The notes: a model not told the origin generated them from the sequence alone. A DNA stretch of 64,000 nucleotides from Promicromonospora thailandica (GCF_024171955.1 NZ_JAMTCS010000010.1:124001-188000); one strand, 5' to 3'. Shown: positions 9,181 to 18,565, counted from the stretch's first letter. Made by a program: numbers and translations.

Positions 9181-9222
9181 GGGGAGAAGGGGAAAAGGGC
9201 GGAGGGGGCGGGACGACGCCGG

Positions 9223-11058
9223 TCACGCGCGCGCCGCGTCCCGCGCCACCTCCCGCACCGGCTCGAACCGGTCGTGCTCCGTGCGGCACATCCCCTCGCC
9301 CCGGGTCAGCCCCGGCAGCTCGCGCTGCAGCGCGGCCACGGTGCCGGCCGGGATCTCGCCGTCCAGCACCGCGATGCCCGACGTCGTGAGCCGCGAGCCG
9401 GACGGCACGCCGCCCAGCCGCCCGACGAGCGACGCCACCGTGCCGACGGCGTCGTCCGGCAGCTCGATCACGAACCGGTGCACGGGTTCGCACACGACCG
9501 TGCCGGCGCGCCGCAGCGCGGTGGCGAGCACGCGCGGCGCGAGGCCGCGGAAGTCCGCGCCCGTGCTGGACATCGCCTTGTTGAACTTCTGGTGCATGTG
9601 GCTCTGCCGCGGCGCGTACCCGGAGTGGGTCATGACCACGCGGGCGTCCGGTACCGGGTACCGGAGCGGTCCGCGGGCCAGCTCGCGGCGCACCGTGTCC
9701 TCCGTCGCGTCGAAGAACGCCGGCGGCATCGAGCCGCGCTCGCACTCGAGCTCGAACGTCACACCAGACCCCGGCGGCACGGGCTCGACCCGCAGGCCGA
9801 TCGTCGCCAGGAACTCGTTGTCGCCCTGCTTCTTGACCTCCAGCGCGTGCCCGACGCCGGTCAGCCGTTCGGTCCGCGCCGTCCGCACCTCGCCGAACCG
9901 GGCCTCGACGCCGTGCTCCCGCTGCAGGATCGCGGCCAGCACCTCGCGCTGCACCTCGCCGTAGAGCGACACGGTGATCACCTCGTCGCGCCGCCGCACC
10001 CGGATCAGGGGGTCCTGCTCCGCGAGCTCGGACAGCGCGGCGTACAGCCGGGTGCGCTCGCCGGGTGCCGAGTCGACCACCGTCTCGTACGACGGCGGTG
10101 GGAACTGGCTCGCCCGCTCGTCCCCGGGCAGCGGCGTCCCGACGACGTCACCGACCCGCGCCGTCGCCAGCCCCTGCACGACGGCGATCTGGCCGGGCCG
10201 CGCCGTCGACCGCGGCTCGAGCGCGCCCCGGTGGGCGACCCGCAGCCCGGTGACCCGCTCGGCACGGCCGTGCCCGAGGTCGATGCGGTCGCGGACCCGC
10301 ACCGCGCCCGACCGCATCCGGACGAAGGCCCGCTTGCGCCCGTCCTCGCGGTCGATCGCGAAGACGACGCCGGACGGCGCGTCGGGCGAGCCGTTCGACA
10401 TCCCCGCGCCGACCGGCAGGAACTCCCCCAGCGCCGCCGCCAGCTCCGGCACCCCGACGCCCGTCACCGCCGACCCGAACAGCACCGGGTGCGCCGCCCC
10501 GTGCCGGGACTCCGCGGCGAGCCATGCGCGCACGCCGTCGTCGGGCAGCGCCTCCACCCGGGCGGACGGCGTCCCCGCGTCGAGCACCCGCTGCACGGGC
10601 AGCACGTCCGGGCTGAGGCGGCGGGCGACGGCGTCGACCACGGCCTGGGGCCGCGCGCCGCGCCGGTCGATCTTGTTGACGAACACCACCACGGGCAGCC
10701 GCAACCGCTGCAGCGCGCGCATCAGCACGAGGGTCTGCGCCTGCACGCCCTCGACGGCGGACAGCACGAGCACCGCGCCGTCGAGCACGGCGAGGCTGCG
10801 GTCCACCTCCGCGATGAAGTCGGGGTGTCCGGGGGTGTCCAGCACGTTGACGGTGACGTCTCCTGCGGGGAAGGACGCCACAGACGCGCGGATGGTGATC
10901 CCGCGCTCGCGCTCCAGCGCGAGCGAGTCGGTGAGGGTGTCGCCGCCGTCGACGGAGCCGAGGTGGTCGATCACGCCCGCGTGGTGCAGCAGGCGTTCGG
11001 TCAGGCTGGTCTTACCGGCGTCGACATGGGCGACGATCCCGAGGTTGAGGTACGACAA
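9223..11058 (-). CDS. Ribosomal protection-type GTPase (TetM/OtrA-like, EF-G family)
   Basis: A 611-residue EF-G-like GTPase. G1 is AHVDAGKTSL at residues 9-18, the G2 region is RERGITIRA, G3 is DTPGHPDF and G4 is NKID. The later domains match the tetracycline ribosomal-protection group, which removes the drug from the 30S A site at the cost of GTP. Length is slightly below TetM/OtrA (about 640-660). Start is TTG at 11058 with a weak upstream GGACG. The leader contains a 10-base inverted repeat (11060-11069 / 11099-11108). Intrinsic actinobacterial homologues exist, so resistance is likely but not proven. Confidence 0.85.
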   Translation of the reverse strand: MSYLNLGIVAHVDAGKTSLTERLLHHAGVIDHLGSVDGGDTLTDSLALERERGITIRASVASFPAGDVTVNVLDTPGHPDFIAEVDRSLAVLDGAVLVLSAVEGVQAQTLVLMRALQRLRLPVVVFVNKIDRRGARPQAVVDAVARRLSPDVLPVQRVLDAGTPSARVEALPDDGVRAWLAAESRHGAAHPVLFGSAVTGVGVPELAAALGEFLPVGAGMSNGSPDAPSGVVFAIDREDGRKRAFVRMRSGAVRVRDRIDLGHGRAERVTGLRVAHRGALEPRSTARPGQIAVVQGLATARVGDVVGTPLPGDERASQFPPPSYETVVDSAPGERTRLYAALSELAEQDPLIRVRRRDEVITVSLYGEVQREVLAAILQREHGVEARFGEVRTARTERLTGVGHALEVKKQGDNEFLATIGLRVEPVPPGSGVTFELECERGSMPPAFFDATEDTVRRELARGPLRYPVPDARVVMTHSGYAPRQSHMHQKFNKAMSSTGADFRGLAPRVLATALRRAGTVVCEPVHRFVIELPDDAVGTVASLVGRLGGVPSGSRLTTSGIAVLDGEIPAGTVAALQRELPGLTRGEGMCRTEHDRFEPVREVARDAARA

Positions 11059-11059
11059 G

Positions 11060-11108
11060 AGCTGTCACGTCCGTGGTCAGGTGGGTCAGGGCACGGGGCG
11101 TGGCAGCT
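11060..11108 (-). promoter_or_regulatory. Leader inverted repeat before the ribosomal-protection gene
   Basis: AGCTGTCACG (11060-11069) and CGTGGCAGCT (11099-11108) can pair with one G:U in the transcript, starting two bases before the TTG start. The hairpin could mask translation initiation or act in attenuation, as reported for tet(M); this is inference. Confidence 0.35.
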
Positions 11109-11203
11109 GTCATCGGGATTCCAATCTCTCGGGTGGCGTTCACGATGCTCCAGAGGGCTCGGCCGGCTCAAGGGTTTTTCCGCGTGCCCCGCCGCCCTCC
11201 CCT

Positions 11204-11262
11204 TTCACACCGAGGTTGCTTCGCTCTCGACCCGCTCAAAGCGAAGAAACCCCGGTCTCGAA
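11204..11262. repeat. Palindromic repeat copy 3
   Basis: Left arm 11204-11229, right arm 11237-11262, same core as the copy at 7559-7618 with several substitutions. Here it lies between diverging genes, which argues against a simple terminator role. Confidence 0.8.
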
Positions 11263-11354
11263 GGGGATCGGGGGGGACGCGCGGGCCCTCCGGCGGCCGG
11301 TACACGCGCACAGGACACGCTGAGCAGCCCCACGTCCCCCACCCACCCGGCCGC

Positions 11355-11360
11355 TACCGT
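11355..11360 (+). promoter_or_regulatory. -10 box of the TmrB-like gene, leaderless
   Basis: TACCGT, six bases, then ATG 11367. Confidence 0.45.
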
Positions 11361-11366
11361 GCCCGC

Positions 11367-11924
11367 ATGATCATCTGGCTGAACGGACCCTTCGGCGGCG
11401 GCAAGACCACCACGGCGGCCGCGCTCGACGCCCTCCTGCCGGAGGCGCTCGTGTTCGACCCGGAGAAGGTGGGCGAGTCGATCACGCCGACGCTCGCCGC
11501 CGTCGAGACCGTGCGCGACTTCCAGGACTGGCGGCCCTGGCGCGAGCTGGTCGTGGCGTCCCTGGTGTCGCTCGACCGCTACACGGGCCGCACGATCGTG
11601 GCGCCGCAGACCGTGGTGGTCGAGCGCTACTGGGACGAGATCACCGCAGGCCTGGCGGAGGCCGGCATCGAGGTGCGGGCGTTCACGCTCGACTGCACCC
11701 CCGAGGAGCACGAGCGCCGCATCGCGACGGACACCCTGACCCTCGCCACGCTCACGCAGATCCAGGCCGACGACGGCGGCGTGGGCTGGCGCCGGCACCG
11801 CGCGCCGGACTACCGCGCGGCCCTGTCGTGGCTCGCCGGCCGTACCGAGGTGATCGACACGACGGCGCTGACCCCGGACGAGGTCGCCCGCGAGATCGCG
11901 ACCCGCACGGCCCTGCTCGTCTGA
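11367..11924 (+). CDS. TmrB-like P-loop ATP/GTP-binding protein
   Basis: A 185-residue P-loop protein beginning MIIWLNGPFGGGKTT (Walker A GPFGGGKT at residues 7-14), the start typical of the TmrB (tunicamycin resistance) and related AAA_33/kinase-like families. Later blocks are LVFDPEKVG, a long basic/acidic helix and an LDCTPEEHERRI segment like the lid arginines of small-molecule kinases. It may phosphorylate or bind an antibiotic or nucleotide; no substrate can be named. It ends 16 bases from the convergent glnE stop. Confidence 0.75.
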   Translation: MIIWLNGPFGGGKTTTAAALDALLPEALVFDPEKVGESITPTLAAVETVRDFQDWRPWRELVVASLVSLDRYTGRTIVAPQTVVVERYWDEITAGLAEAGIEVRAFTLDCTPEEHERRIATDTLTLATLTQIQADDGGVGWRRHRAPDYRAALSWLAGRTEVIDTTALTPDEVAREIATRTALLV

Positions 11925-11940
11925 CCCGTGCGAAGGCCGG

Positions 11941-14900
11941 TCACGCGCCGTAGAAGACCCGCTCCATGACCGTGCGGGCGCGGCGGGCCACGCGCAGGTA
12001 CAGCTCCTCCAGCTCCGGCCCGGTGCCGACGTCGCCCAGCAGCCGCGCGATGCCGGTCAGGGCGTGACTGTCGTGCGGCAGCATGTCGACGCCGGCGCCC
12101 GTGGTGCGCCCCGACCAGAGCACGATCGCCGACCGCAGCCGCGACGCCAGCCGCCAGGCCTCCAGCAGCACCTCGGCGTCGTCGGCGGACAGCAGGTCCG
12201 CGTCGCGGGCCGCCTCCAGCGCCGCGACGGTGCCGGTGGTGCGCAGCGCCGGCACCTCGAACGCGTGCTGGAGCTGGAGCAGCTGGACGGTCCACTCGAC
12301 GTCCGACACGCCGCCGCGCCCCAGCTTCAGGTGCCGTGCGGGGTCGGCGCCGCGCGGCAGCCGCTCCGACTCGACGCGCGCCTTGATGCGCCGCACCTCG
12401 CGCAGGACGGCGTCGCCGGGCCCGCCGTCCGGGTAGCGCAGCGGGTCGATCAGCGCCGTGAACCGTGCACCCAGCGACCGGCCGCCCTCGGCGCCGGGCC
12501 CGAGGTCCAGCTCGCCCGCACCGTCCGGCAGGCCCGGCGACCCGGACGGTGCCCCGCCGTCCGACAGCGACGCCGCGACCGCGCCCTCCTCCGGGCCGCC
12601 CGCCGCGACCACGCTCAGCGTGCCCGACAGGGCGCGCGCCCGCAGCAGCGCCTGCGCCTCCCACGGCGAGGACCAGCGCCCGTAGTACTCGACGTACGAG
12701 TCGAAGGAGCGCACGAGCGGCCCGTTGCGACCCTCGGGCCGTAGGTCGGCGTCGACGGGCAGGCCCGGCTCCGGCCCCACGGCGGACAGGATGCGGCGCA
12801 GGTTCTTCGCCACGGTCAGGGCGTAGTCGTTGGCCTCCTTGTCAGGGGCGCCGTCGACCGCCTCGTAGACGAACATGACGTCGGCGTCCGACCCGTACCC
12901 CAGCTCCTGCCCGCCCAGCCGGCCCATCGCCACGATGAGGAGCCGCGCGGGCTCGTCGCCGCGCGCGATCTGCCGTGCCGCGCGCGCCTCGTGCTCCGCG
13001 ATCCGCAGGCCGCCCGCCAGCACCACGTCGGCGGCGTCCGAGATGGCCTTCGCCGCCTCGACCGGTCCGACCTCGCCGAGCAGCTCGGCCACGCCCGTGC
13101 GGGCGAGCTCGCGCCGCCGCAGCGCGCGCAGCGCGACCGTCGCGGCCTCCACTTCCTGGGCGCGCCCGAGCAGCGCGTCCGCCTCGGACGCGAGCCGGCG
13201 CACGCCCCGCGGCGCGAGCGACTCCGTCTGCGCGAGCCAGCGCACCGACTCCGGGGAGCGCCCGATCGCGTCCGCGAGGTAGCGCGACGACGACAGCACC
13301 TGGGCCAGCCGGGACGCCGCCTCCGCCGAGTCCCGCAGCAGGCGCAGGTACCAGTGCGTGGACCCGAGCGTGTCCGACAGCTTGCGGAACGCCAGCAGCC
13401 CCTCGTCCGGGTCGGCGCCGTCGGCGAACCAGCCCAGCAGCACGGGCAGGAGCTGCCGCTGGATGGCGGCGCGCCGCGAGACGCCGTCGGTCAGCGCCTG
13501 CACGTGGCGCATCGCGCCCTCGGGGTCGCGGTAGCCGATCGCCGCGAACCGGGCCACCGCCGCCCGCGGCGCGAGCGACGCCTCGCCCGTGGACAGCAGC
13601 GCCGTGGCGGGCAGCAGCGGGCGGTAGTAGACGGCCTCGTGCAGGTCGCGGACCTCGCGGCGGACCGTGCGCCACGTCTTGACCAGGTCGTCCGCGCCGC
13701 CCTGACCCAGCCCGCGCGCGAGGCGGCGCAGGTCGGCCTCCGCCGTCGGCATGAGGTGGGTGCGGCGCAGGCGGAAGAGCTGGATCCGGTGCTCCAGCGC
13801 CCGGAGGAACCGGTAGCACTCCTCCATCCGGCGCGCGTGCTCCCGGCCCACGTACCCGCCCCGGGACAGCGCCGCGAGCGCGTCGAGCGTCGTGCGCGAG
13901 CGGATGTCCTCGTCGGCCCGGCCGTGCACGAGCTGCAGCAGCTGCACGGTGAACTCGACGTCCCGCAGGCCGCCCTTGCCGAGCTTGATCTGACGGTCGG
14001 CCTCGGCCACGGGGACGTTGTCCTCGACGCGCTTGCGCATCGCGCGCGCGTCCTCGACGAAGTTGGGCCGTTCCACGGCCTGCCACACGAGCGGGCCGAC
14101 GGCGGCGCAGTACGCCTCCCCGAGCTCCAGGTCGCCCGCCACGGGACGCGCCTTGAGCAGCGCCTGGAACTCCCACGTCACCGCCCACCGCTCGTAGTAG
14201 GCGAGGTGGCTGGCGAGCGTGCGCACGAGCGGGCCCTGCTTGCCCTCGGGCCGCAGCGCCGCGTCGACCTGCCACAGCGCGGGTTCCGCGGACGCGCCCG
14301 AGCAGACCTGCGCGAGCCGGCCCGCCAGTCGCGCGGCGACGCGCAGCGCGTCGTCCTCCTCGCAGGCGGCCGAGCCGTCGGGCAGCGTGGCCGGCTCGGC
14401 CACGTAGATCACGTCCACGTCGGAGATGTAGTTGAGCTCCCGGCCGCCGGTCTTGCCCATGCCGAGCACGGCCAGGCGCACGCCGGCGCCGTGGTCTTCC
14501 TCCTCCGAGCGCGCCACGGCGAGGGCTCCCTCCAGGGCGGCGGCGGCCAGGTCCGCGAGCGCCGCGGCCACGGCGGGCAGGACGGCGGTGGGGTCGGGCG
14601 CGGTGACGTCGGTGGCGGCGATGCGCAGCAGGCGCGCCCGGTAGGCGCGCCGCAGGCGGTCCGTGTACGACGGCGAGGTGTCGGCCGCCGCGGCCTCGCC
14701 CGCACCGACCGGGTGGGTCCCGGGGTGGGTCCCGGCCACGGGCGCGGGGCTGTCGGGATCGGCGTCGACGGCGCGCAGCAGCTCGGCGCGCACGTCGCGG
14801 GGCGGTATCCCGGTGCCCGGGGCGGGGTCGGCGAGGACGCCGAGCAGCGCCGGGTGCCGCACGAGCTCGTCGCCGAGGGCCGACGAGGCGCCGAGCACGC

Positions 14901-15303
14901 GCACGAGCCGGTCGCGTGCGGCGGGGCGGGCGGGTGCGCCGACTCCTGCCGGCTCGTCGGGGCCGCCGCCCGTCTCGGGGTCGCGGGGTTCGGTCCGGTC
15001 GTCGGGCGCGGTGAGCAGGGCGCGGAGCCGGTCGGGCGCGGCCGCGGCGAGGCGGACGAGCTGGAGCAGCGCGAGGTCGGGGTCGGCGGCCGCGGCGAGC
15101 GCGCGGAGCAGGGCCGCGCCGGCGGGGTCGAGCGCCACCGCGCCGCGGTCGGGCCCGCCCCCGGGGGCGGCGCCGGTGCGGTCCCGGCGGTCCAGGACGG
15201 CGACCAGGTCGGGGTCCTGCCACAGCGTGGCGGACCGCGTGAGGTCGGCGAACCCGGCCCGGATCAGGTGGGTCGTGAGGGTCTCGGGGCGGCGGCTCTG
15301 CAC
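11941..15303 (-). CDS. glnE: Bifunctional glutamine synthetase adenylyltransferase/deadenylase
   Basis: A 1120-residue GlnE, of normal length. It adds AMP to, and removes it from, the conserved tyrosine of GlnA1. Two nucleotidyltransferase domains are present: the N-terminal deadenylase with GKTGGRELNYISDVDVIYV and the C-terminal adenylyltransferase with GGQELGYGSDADVMFVYE. Each is followed by a GS_adenyl_transf helical domain containing the GKGGLRDVEFTVQLLQL / GRGGVSDVEWTVQLLQL repeats. A Gly/Asp-rich insertion (encoded at about 12470-12610) interrupts the C-terminal half. Start is GTG 15303, 41 bases after the glnA2 stop, so the two are probably co-transcribed. Confidence 0.97.
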   Translation of the reverse strand: MQSRRPETLTTHLIRAGFADLTRSATLWQDPDLVAVLDRRDRTGAAPGGGPDRGAVALDPAGAALLRALAAAADPDLALLQLVRLAAAAPDRLRALLTAPDDRTEPRDPETGGGPDEPAGVGAPARPAARDRLVRVLGASSALGDELVRHPALLGVLADPAPGTGIPPRDVRAELLRAVDADPDSPAPVAGTHPGTHPVGAGEAAAADTSPSYTDRLRRAYRARLLRIAATDVTAPDPTAVLPAVAAALADLAAAALEGALAVARSEEEDHGAGVRLAVLGMGKTGGRELNYISDVDVIYVAEPATLPDGSAACEEDDALRVAARLAGRLAQVCSGASAEPALWQVDAALRPEGKQGPLVRTLASHLAYYERWAVTWEFQALLKARPVAGDLELGEAYCAAVGPLVWQAVERPNFVEDARAMRKRVEDNVPVAEADRQIKLGKGGLRDVEFTVQLLQLVHGRADEDIRSRTTLDALAALSRGGYVGREHARRMEECYRFLRALEHRIQLFRLRRTHLMPTAEADLRRLARGLGQGGADDLVKTWRTVRREVRDLHEAVYYRPLLPATALLSTGEASLAPRAAVARFAAIGYRDPEGAMRHVQALTDGVSRRAAIQRQLLPVLLGWFADGADPDEGLLAFRKLSDTLGSTHWYLRLLRDSAEAASRLAQVLSSSRYLADAIGRSPESVRWLAQTESLAPRGVRRLASEADALLGRAQEVEAATVALRALRRRELARTGVAELLGEVGPVEAAKAISDAADVVLAGGLRIAEHEARAARQIARGDEPARLLIVAMGRLGGQELGYGSDADVMFVYEAVDGAPDKEANDYALTVAKNLRRILSAVGPEPGLPVDADLRPEGRNGPLVRSFDSYVEYYGRWSSPWEAQALLRARALSGTLSVVAAGGPEEGAVAASLSDGGAPSGSPGLPDGAGELDLGPGAEGGRSLGARFTALIDPLRYPDGGPGDAVLREVRRIKARVESERLPRGADPARHLKLGRGGVSDVEWTVQLLQLQHAFEVPALRTTGTVAALEAARDADLLSADDAEVLLEAWRLASRLRSAIVLWSGRTTGAGVDMLPHDSHALTGIARLLGDVGTGPELEELYLRVARRARTVMERVFYGA

Positions 15304-15344
15304 CCCCCGACCCTACGACGGGGACGGGAGGTGCAGCACCCCTG

Positions 15345-16679
15345 TCAGAGCTGGAGGAACCGCTTGAGCTCGAAGGGCGTGACCTGGGCGCTGTACGCCT
15401 CCCACTCCTCGCGCTTGTTGCGCAGGAAGTAGTCGAAGACGTGCTCGCCGAGGGTCTCGGCCACGAGCTCGGACCGCTCCATGAAGTGGATGGCCTCGTC
15501 GAGGTCGCGGGGCAGCGGTGCGATGCCCAGGGCGCGGCGCTCGGCGGGCGTGAGCTCCCAGACGTCGTCCTCGGTGTGGTCCAGGAGGTCGTAGCCCTCC
15601 TCGATGCCCTTGAGGCCGGCGGCGAGGATCACGGCGAACGCGAGGTACGGGTTGGCGGCCGAGTCCAGCGCGCGGTACTCGATGCGCGCGGAGTTGCCCT
15701 TGCCGGGCTTGTACATCGGCACGCGCACGAGCGCGGAGCGGTTGTTGTGGCCCCAGCTCACGTAGCTCGGGGCCTCCTGCCCGCCCCAGAGCCGCTTGTA
15801 GCTGTTGACGTACTGGTTGGTGACGGCGGTGATCTCGCCCGCGTGCACCATCAGGCCGGCGATGAACTGGCGCGCCGTCTTGGACAGCTCGAACTGCGCG
15901 CCGGGCTCGTAGAACGCGTTGCGGTCGTCCTCGAACAGCGAGACGTGCGTGTGCATGCCGGAGCCGGGCTGGTCGGCCAGCGGCTTGGGCATGAAGGAGG
16001 CGAACACGCCCTGCTCGAGCGCGACCTCCTTGACCACGGTGCGGAACGTCATGAGGTTGTCCGCGGTGGTCAGGGCGTCGGCGTAGCGCAGGTCGATCTC
16101 GTTCTGCCCGGGGCCCGCCTCGTGGTGGGAGAACTCGACCGAGATGCCCATCGACTCGAGCATCGTGATCGCGGCGCGCCGGAAGTCGTGTGTGGACCCG
16201 CGGGCCAGGTGGTCGAAGTACCCGCCCTGGTCCACCGGCTCGAGCTTCGGGTCGGCCTTGGTGAGCTGGTTGAACAGGTAGAACTCGACCTCGGGGTGCG
16301 TGTAGAACGTGAACCCGCGGTCGCTGGCCTTGGCCAGGGTGCGCTTGAGCACGTTGCGCGAGTCCGCGAGCGACGGCTCGCCGTCGGGCGTCAGGATGTC
16401 GCAGAACATGCGGCCCGTGCCGTGACGTTCGCCACGCCACGGCAGCACCTGGAAGGTCGTGGGGTCCGGCTTGGCGACCATGTCCGCCTCGAACACCCGG
16501 GTGAGCCCCTCGATGGCGCTGCCGTCGAACCCGATGCCCTCGCTGAAGGCCGACTCGAGCTCCGCGGGGGCCACGGCTACCGACTTCAGCACACCCAGCA
16601 CGTCGGTGAACCAGAGCCGGATGAAGCGGATGTCGCGCTCCTCGACCGTGCGGAGCACGAACTCCTGCTGCCTGTCCAT
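15345..16679 (-). CDS. glnA2: Glutamine synthetase family protein, GlnA2 type (no adenylylation tyrosine)
   Basis: A 444-residue GSI-like enzyme. Present: FDGSAIEGL, the EVEFYLF metal block, FMPKPLADQPGSGMHTH, and the ALVRVP substrate arginine region. At the position of the adenylylation tyrosine (DLYELPPEE in GlnA1) it has DVWELTPAERR, with Trp374, so GlnE cannot modify it. Related actinobacterial GlnA2 proteins have weak glutamine synthetase or gamma-glutamylpolyamine synthetase activity; which applies here is unknown. ATG 16679 fits the family start; the frame is open further but that part is not conserved. First gene of a glnA2-glnE unit. Confidence 0.92.
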   Translation of the reverse strand: MDRQQEFVLRTVEERDIRFIRLWFTDVLGVLKSVAVAPAELESAFSEGIGFDGSAIEGLTRVFEADMVAKPDPTTFQVLPWRGERHGTGRMFCDILTPDGEPSLADSRNVLKRTLAKASDRGFTFYTHPEVEFYLFNQLTKADPKLEPVDQGGYFDHLARGSTHDFRRAAITMLESMGISVEFSHHEAGPGQNEIDLRYADALTTADNLMTFRTVVKEVALEQGVFASFMPKPLADQPGSGMHTHVSLFEDDRNAFYEPGAQFELSKTARQFIAGLMVHAGEITAVTNQYVNSYKRLWGGQEAPSYVSWGHNNRSALVRVPMYKPGKGNSARIEYRALDSAANPYLAFAVILAAGLKGIEEGYDLLDHTEDDVWELTPAERRALGIAPLPRDLDEAIHFMERSELVAETLGEHVFDYFLRNKREEWEAYSAQVTPFELKRFLQL

Positions 16680-16738
16680 GGGCCCATCTTGCACTAAACC
16701 TGTTACAGGCGCGTGTACCGCCCGTGGACGACCGGTCG

Positions 16739-16744
16739 TAGGCT
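16739..16744 (+). promoter_or_regulatory. -10 box upstream of panB
   Basis: TAGGCT 40 bases before ATG 16785. Unlike most genes here, panB also has a strong AGGAGGA ribosome binding site. Confidence 0.45.
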
Positions 16745-16784
16745 TTCGGTCGGCACAGAGGCCACCAGACACCACAGGAGGACC

Positions 16785-17615
16785 ATGTCCGCCCACACGT
16801 CACCCACGCCGGGCCCCAAGAGGGTTCGTGTGCACCACCTGGCGGAGGCGAAGGCCCGCGGCGAGAAGCTCGCGATGCTTACGGCGTACGACGCCGTCAC
16901 CGCCGCGATCTTCGACGCGGCCGGCATGGACCTGCTGCTGGTGGGCGACTCCATCGGCAACGTGATGCACGGCCACGCCTCGACCATCCCCGTCACGGTC
17001 GACGAGATGATCCCGGCGGCGCGCGCGGTCGCCCGCGCCACGAAGCGCGCCTTCGTGGTGGTCGACCTGCCGTTCGGGTCGTACGAGGTGGGGCCGCAGC
17101 AGGCCCTGGAGACCGCGGTGCGCGTCTTCAAGGAGACGGGTGCGGACGGCGTGAAGCTCGAGGGCGGCGTGCGGTCGGCGGCCCAGATCCGGGCGCTGAC
17201 CGACGCGGGCATCCCCGTCGTCGCGCACCTGGGGTACACACCGCAGTCGGAGAACTTGCTGGGCGGCCCGCGCGTGCAGGGCCGGGGCGACGACGCCGTC
17301 GAGCGGCTGGCCACCGACGCGCAGGCCGTCGAGGACGCCGGCGCCGTCGCCGTCGTCCTGGAGATGGTGCCCACCGACGTCGCGGCGCGGATCACCGAGA
17401 TCGTGGGCATCCCGACCATCGGCATCGGTGCCGGGCCGCACTGCGACGGCCAGGTGCTCGTCTGGACCGACATGGCGGGCATGACGTCCTGGTCGCCGCG
17501 GTTCGCCCGGCGGTACGCCGAGCTCGGCGCCGTGCTGCAGGGCGCGGCCGAGGACTACGTCGCGGAGGTCAAGGACTCGTCCTTCCCGGACGCGGAGCAC
17601 TCCTTCGACAAGTAG
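16785..17615 (+). CDS. panB: 3-methyl-2-oxobutanoate hydroxymethyltransferase
   Basis: A 276-residue PanB. It makes ketopantoate from 2-oxoisovalerate and methylene-tetrahydrofolate, the first committed step of pantothenate and CoA synthesis. Signatures: [34 protein letters not shown] (metal-binding Asp), [10 protein letters not shown], and [26 protein letters not shown] lies five bases before ATG 16785. Its stop codon directly abuts the stop of the SPOR-like gene on the other strand. Confidence 0.97.
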   Translation: MSAHTSPTPGPKRVRVHHLAEAKARGEKLAMLTAYDAVTAAIFDAAGMDLLLVGDSIGNVMHGHASTIPVTVDEMIPAARAVARATKRAFVVVDLPFGSYEVGPQQALETAVRVFKETGADGVKLEGGVRSAAQIRALTDAGIPVVAHLGYTPQSENLLGGPRVQGRGDDAVERLATDAQAVEDAGAVAVVLEMVPTDVAARITEIVGIPTIGIGAGPHCDGQVLVWTDMAGMTSWSPRFARRYAELGAVLQGAAEDYVAEVKDSSFPDAEHSFDK

Positions 17616-17804
17616 CTACTTCTTGCCGCGCCACTCCTCGTCCTCGCCGTCCCACGACTCGGTGCGGGCCCGGGCGCTCTCCAGCGCCCGCTCCGCCTCG
17701 GCCCGGGTGCCGTACGGGCCCATCAGGTGGGTCCAGGAGGAGCGCCGCCCCTCCTCGACCTGACCGGTCTCGGTGTTGTACCAGTACTGTGCGTCGTCGC
17801 TCAT
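17616..17804 (-). CDS. Small SPOR-like domain protein
   Basis: A 62-residue acidic protein ([13 protein letters not shown]...[21 protein letters not shown]). The single domain resembles actinobacterial SPOR-like proteins, which usually bind peptidoglycan; without a signal peptide this one would be cytoplasmic. Function unknown. It lies back to back with ppgK, the two starts only 14 bases apart, so each promoter must overlap the other gene or that short gap. Tail-to-tail with panB with no base between. Confidence 0.8.
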   Translation of the reverse strand: MSDDAQYWYNTETGQVEEGRRSSWTHLMGPYGTRAEAERALESARARTESWDGEDEEWRGKK

Positions 17805-17818
17805 GAGACGATCCTGAC

Positions 17819-18565
17819 ATGAGCGACCTGGCCTTCGGCATCGACATCGGTGGTTCGGGGATCAAGGGGGCACCCGTCGACCTGGCGACGGGTGAGTACG
17901 CGGACAAGCGGACCCGGATCCCCACCCCGCAGCCCTCCACCCCCCAGGCGGTGGCCGCCGTGCTCGCCGAGCTCGTCGACACCTACCACCTGCCCGACGA
18001 CGTGCCGATCGGGGTCGCGTTCCCCGCGCCGATGCAGCACGGGGTGGTGCGCTCCATGGCCAACCTGGACCAGTCGTGGACGGGCGTGGACCTGCCCGCC
18101 CTGGTGCACCGCGCGACCGGCCGCCACGTGGTCGCGGTCAACGATGCCGACGCCGCCGGCATCGGTGAGGTGCGCTACGGCGCCGCACGCAACGCCGAGG
18201 GCGTCGTGCTGGTGGCCACCCTCGGCACCGGGATCGGCTCGGCGCTGGTGGTCGACGGCGTGCTGGTGCCGAACACCGAGCTGGGACACCTGGAGATCGA
18301 CGGGCACGACGCCGAGTCGCGCGCGGCCGACTCGGCGCGCGAGCGCGAGGGCCTGTCGTGGGAGCGCTGGGCGGAGCGGCTGCAGCGCTACTTCGGCGTC
18401 GTCGAGGACCTGCTCTCCCCCGACCTCATCGTCGTGGGCGGCGGGGTCAGCAAGCACCACGAGAAGTACCTGCCGAGCCTGCACCTACGCGCGCCGATCG
18501 TCCCGGCGCAGCTCCGGAACGCAGCGGGGATCGTGGGCGCGGCAGCGCTGGCCGCGGGTCGCTGA
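17819..18565 (+). CDS. ppgK: Polyphosphate (ATP) glucokinase, ROK family
   Basis: A 248-residue PpgK, phosphorylating glucose with polyphosphate (or ATP). [13 protein letters not shown] is the phosphate-binding loop. [11 protein letters not shown] has the catalytic Asp. [14 protein letters not shown] and PNTELGHLE follow the strictly polyphosphate-type actinobacterial enzymes. Length matches the family. It converges with the STAS gene, eight bases between the stop codons. Confidence 0.93.
   Translation: MSDLAFGIDIGGSGIKGAPVDLATGEYADKRTRIPTPQPSTPQAVAAVLAELVDTYHLPDDVPIGVAFPAPMQHGVVRSMANLDQSWTGVDLPALVHRATGRHVVAVNDADAAGIGEVRYGAARNAEGVVLVATLGTGIGSALVVDGVLVPNTELGHLEIDGHDAESRAADSAREREGLSWERWAERLQRYFGVVEDLLSPDLIVVGGGVSKHHEKYLPSLHLRAPIVPAQLRNAAGIVGAAALAAGR

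Larger units (their letters stand above)
11059..11366. other. Divergent intergenic region with leader hairpin and repeat copy 3
   Basis: 308 bases between the minus-strand GTPase gene and the plus-strand TmrB-like gene. It holds the leader repeat (11060-11108), the palindromic element (11204-11262) and the TACCGT box of the TmrB-like gene. No extra gene is supported. Confidence 0.6.

Noticed and set aside
9274-11370. A 698-codon plus-strand ORF opposite the ribosomal-protection gene
   Set aside because: Shadow frame; the minus strand carries all GTPase motifs.
12991-15432. An 813-codon plus-strand ORF antisense to glnE
   Set aside because: High-GC antisense frame of a recognisable GlnE; composition is Arg/Gly/His-rich and matches nothing.
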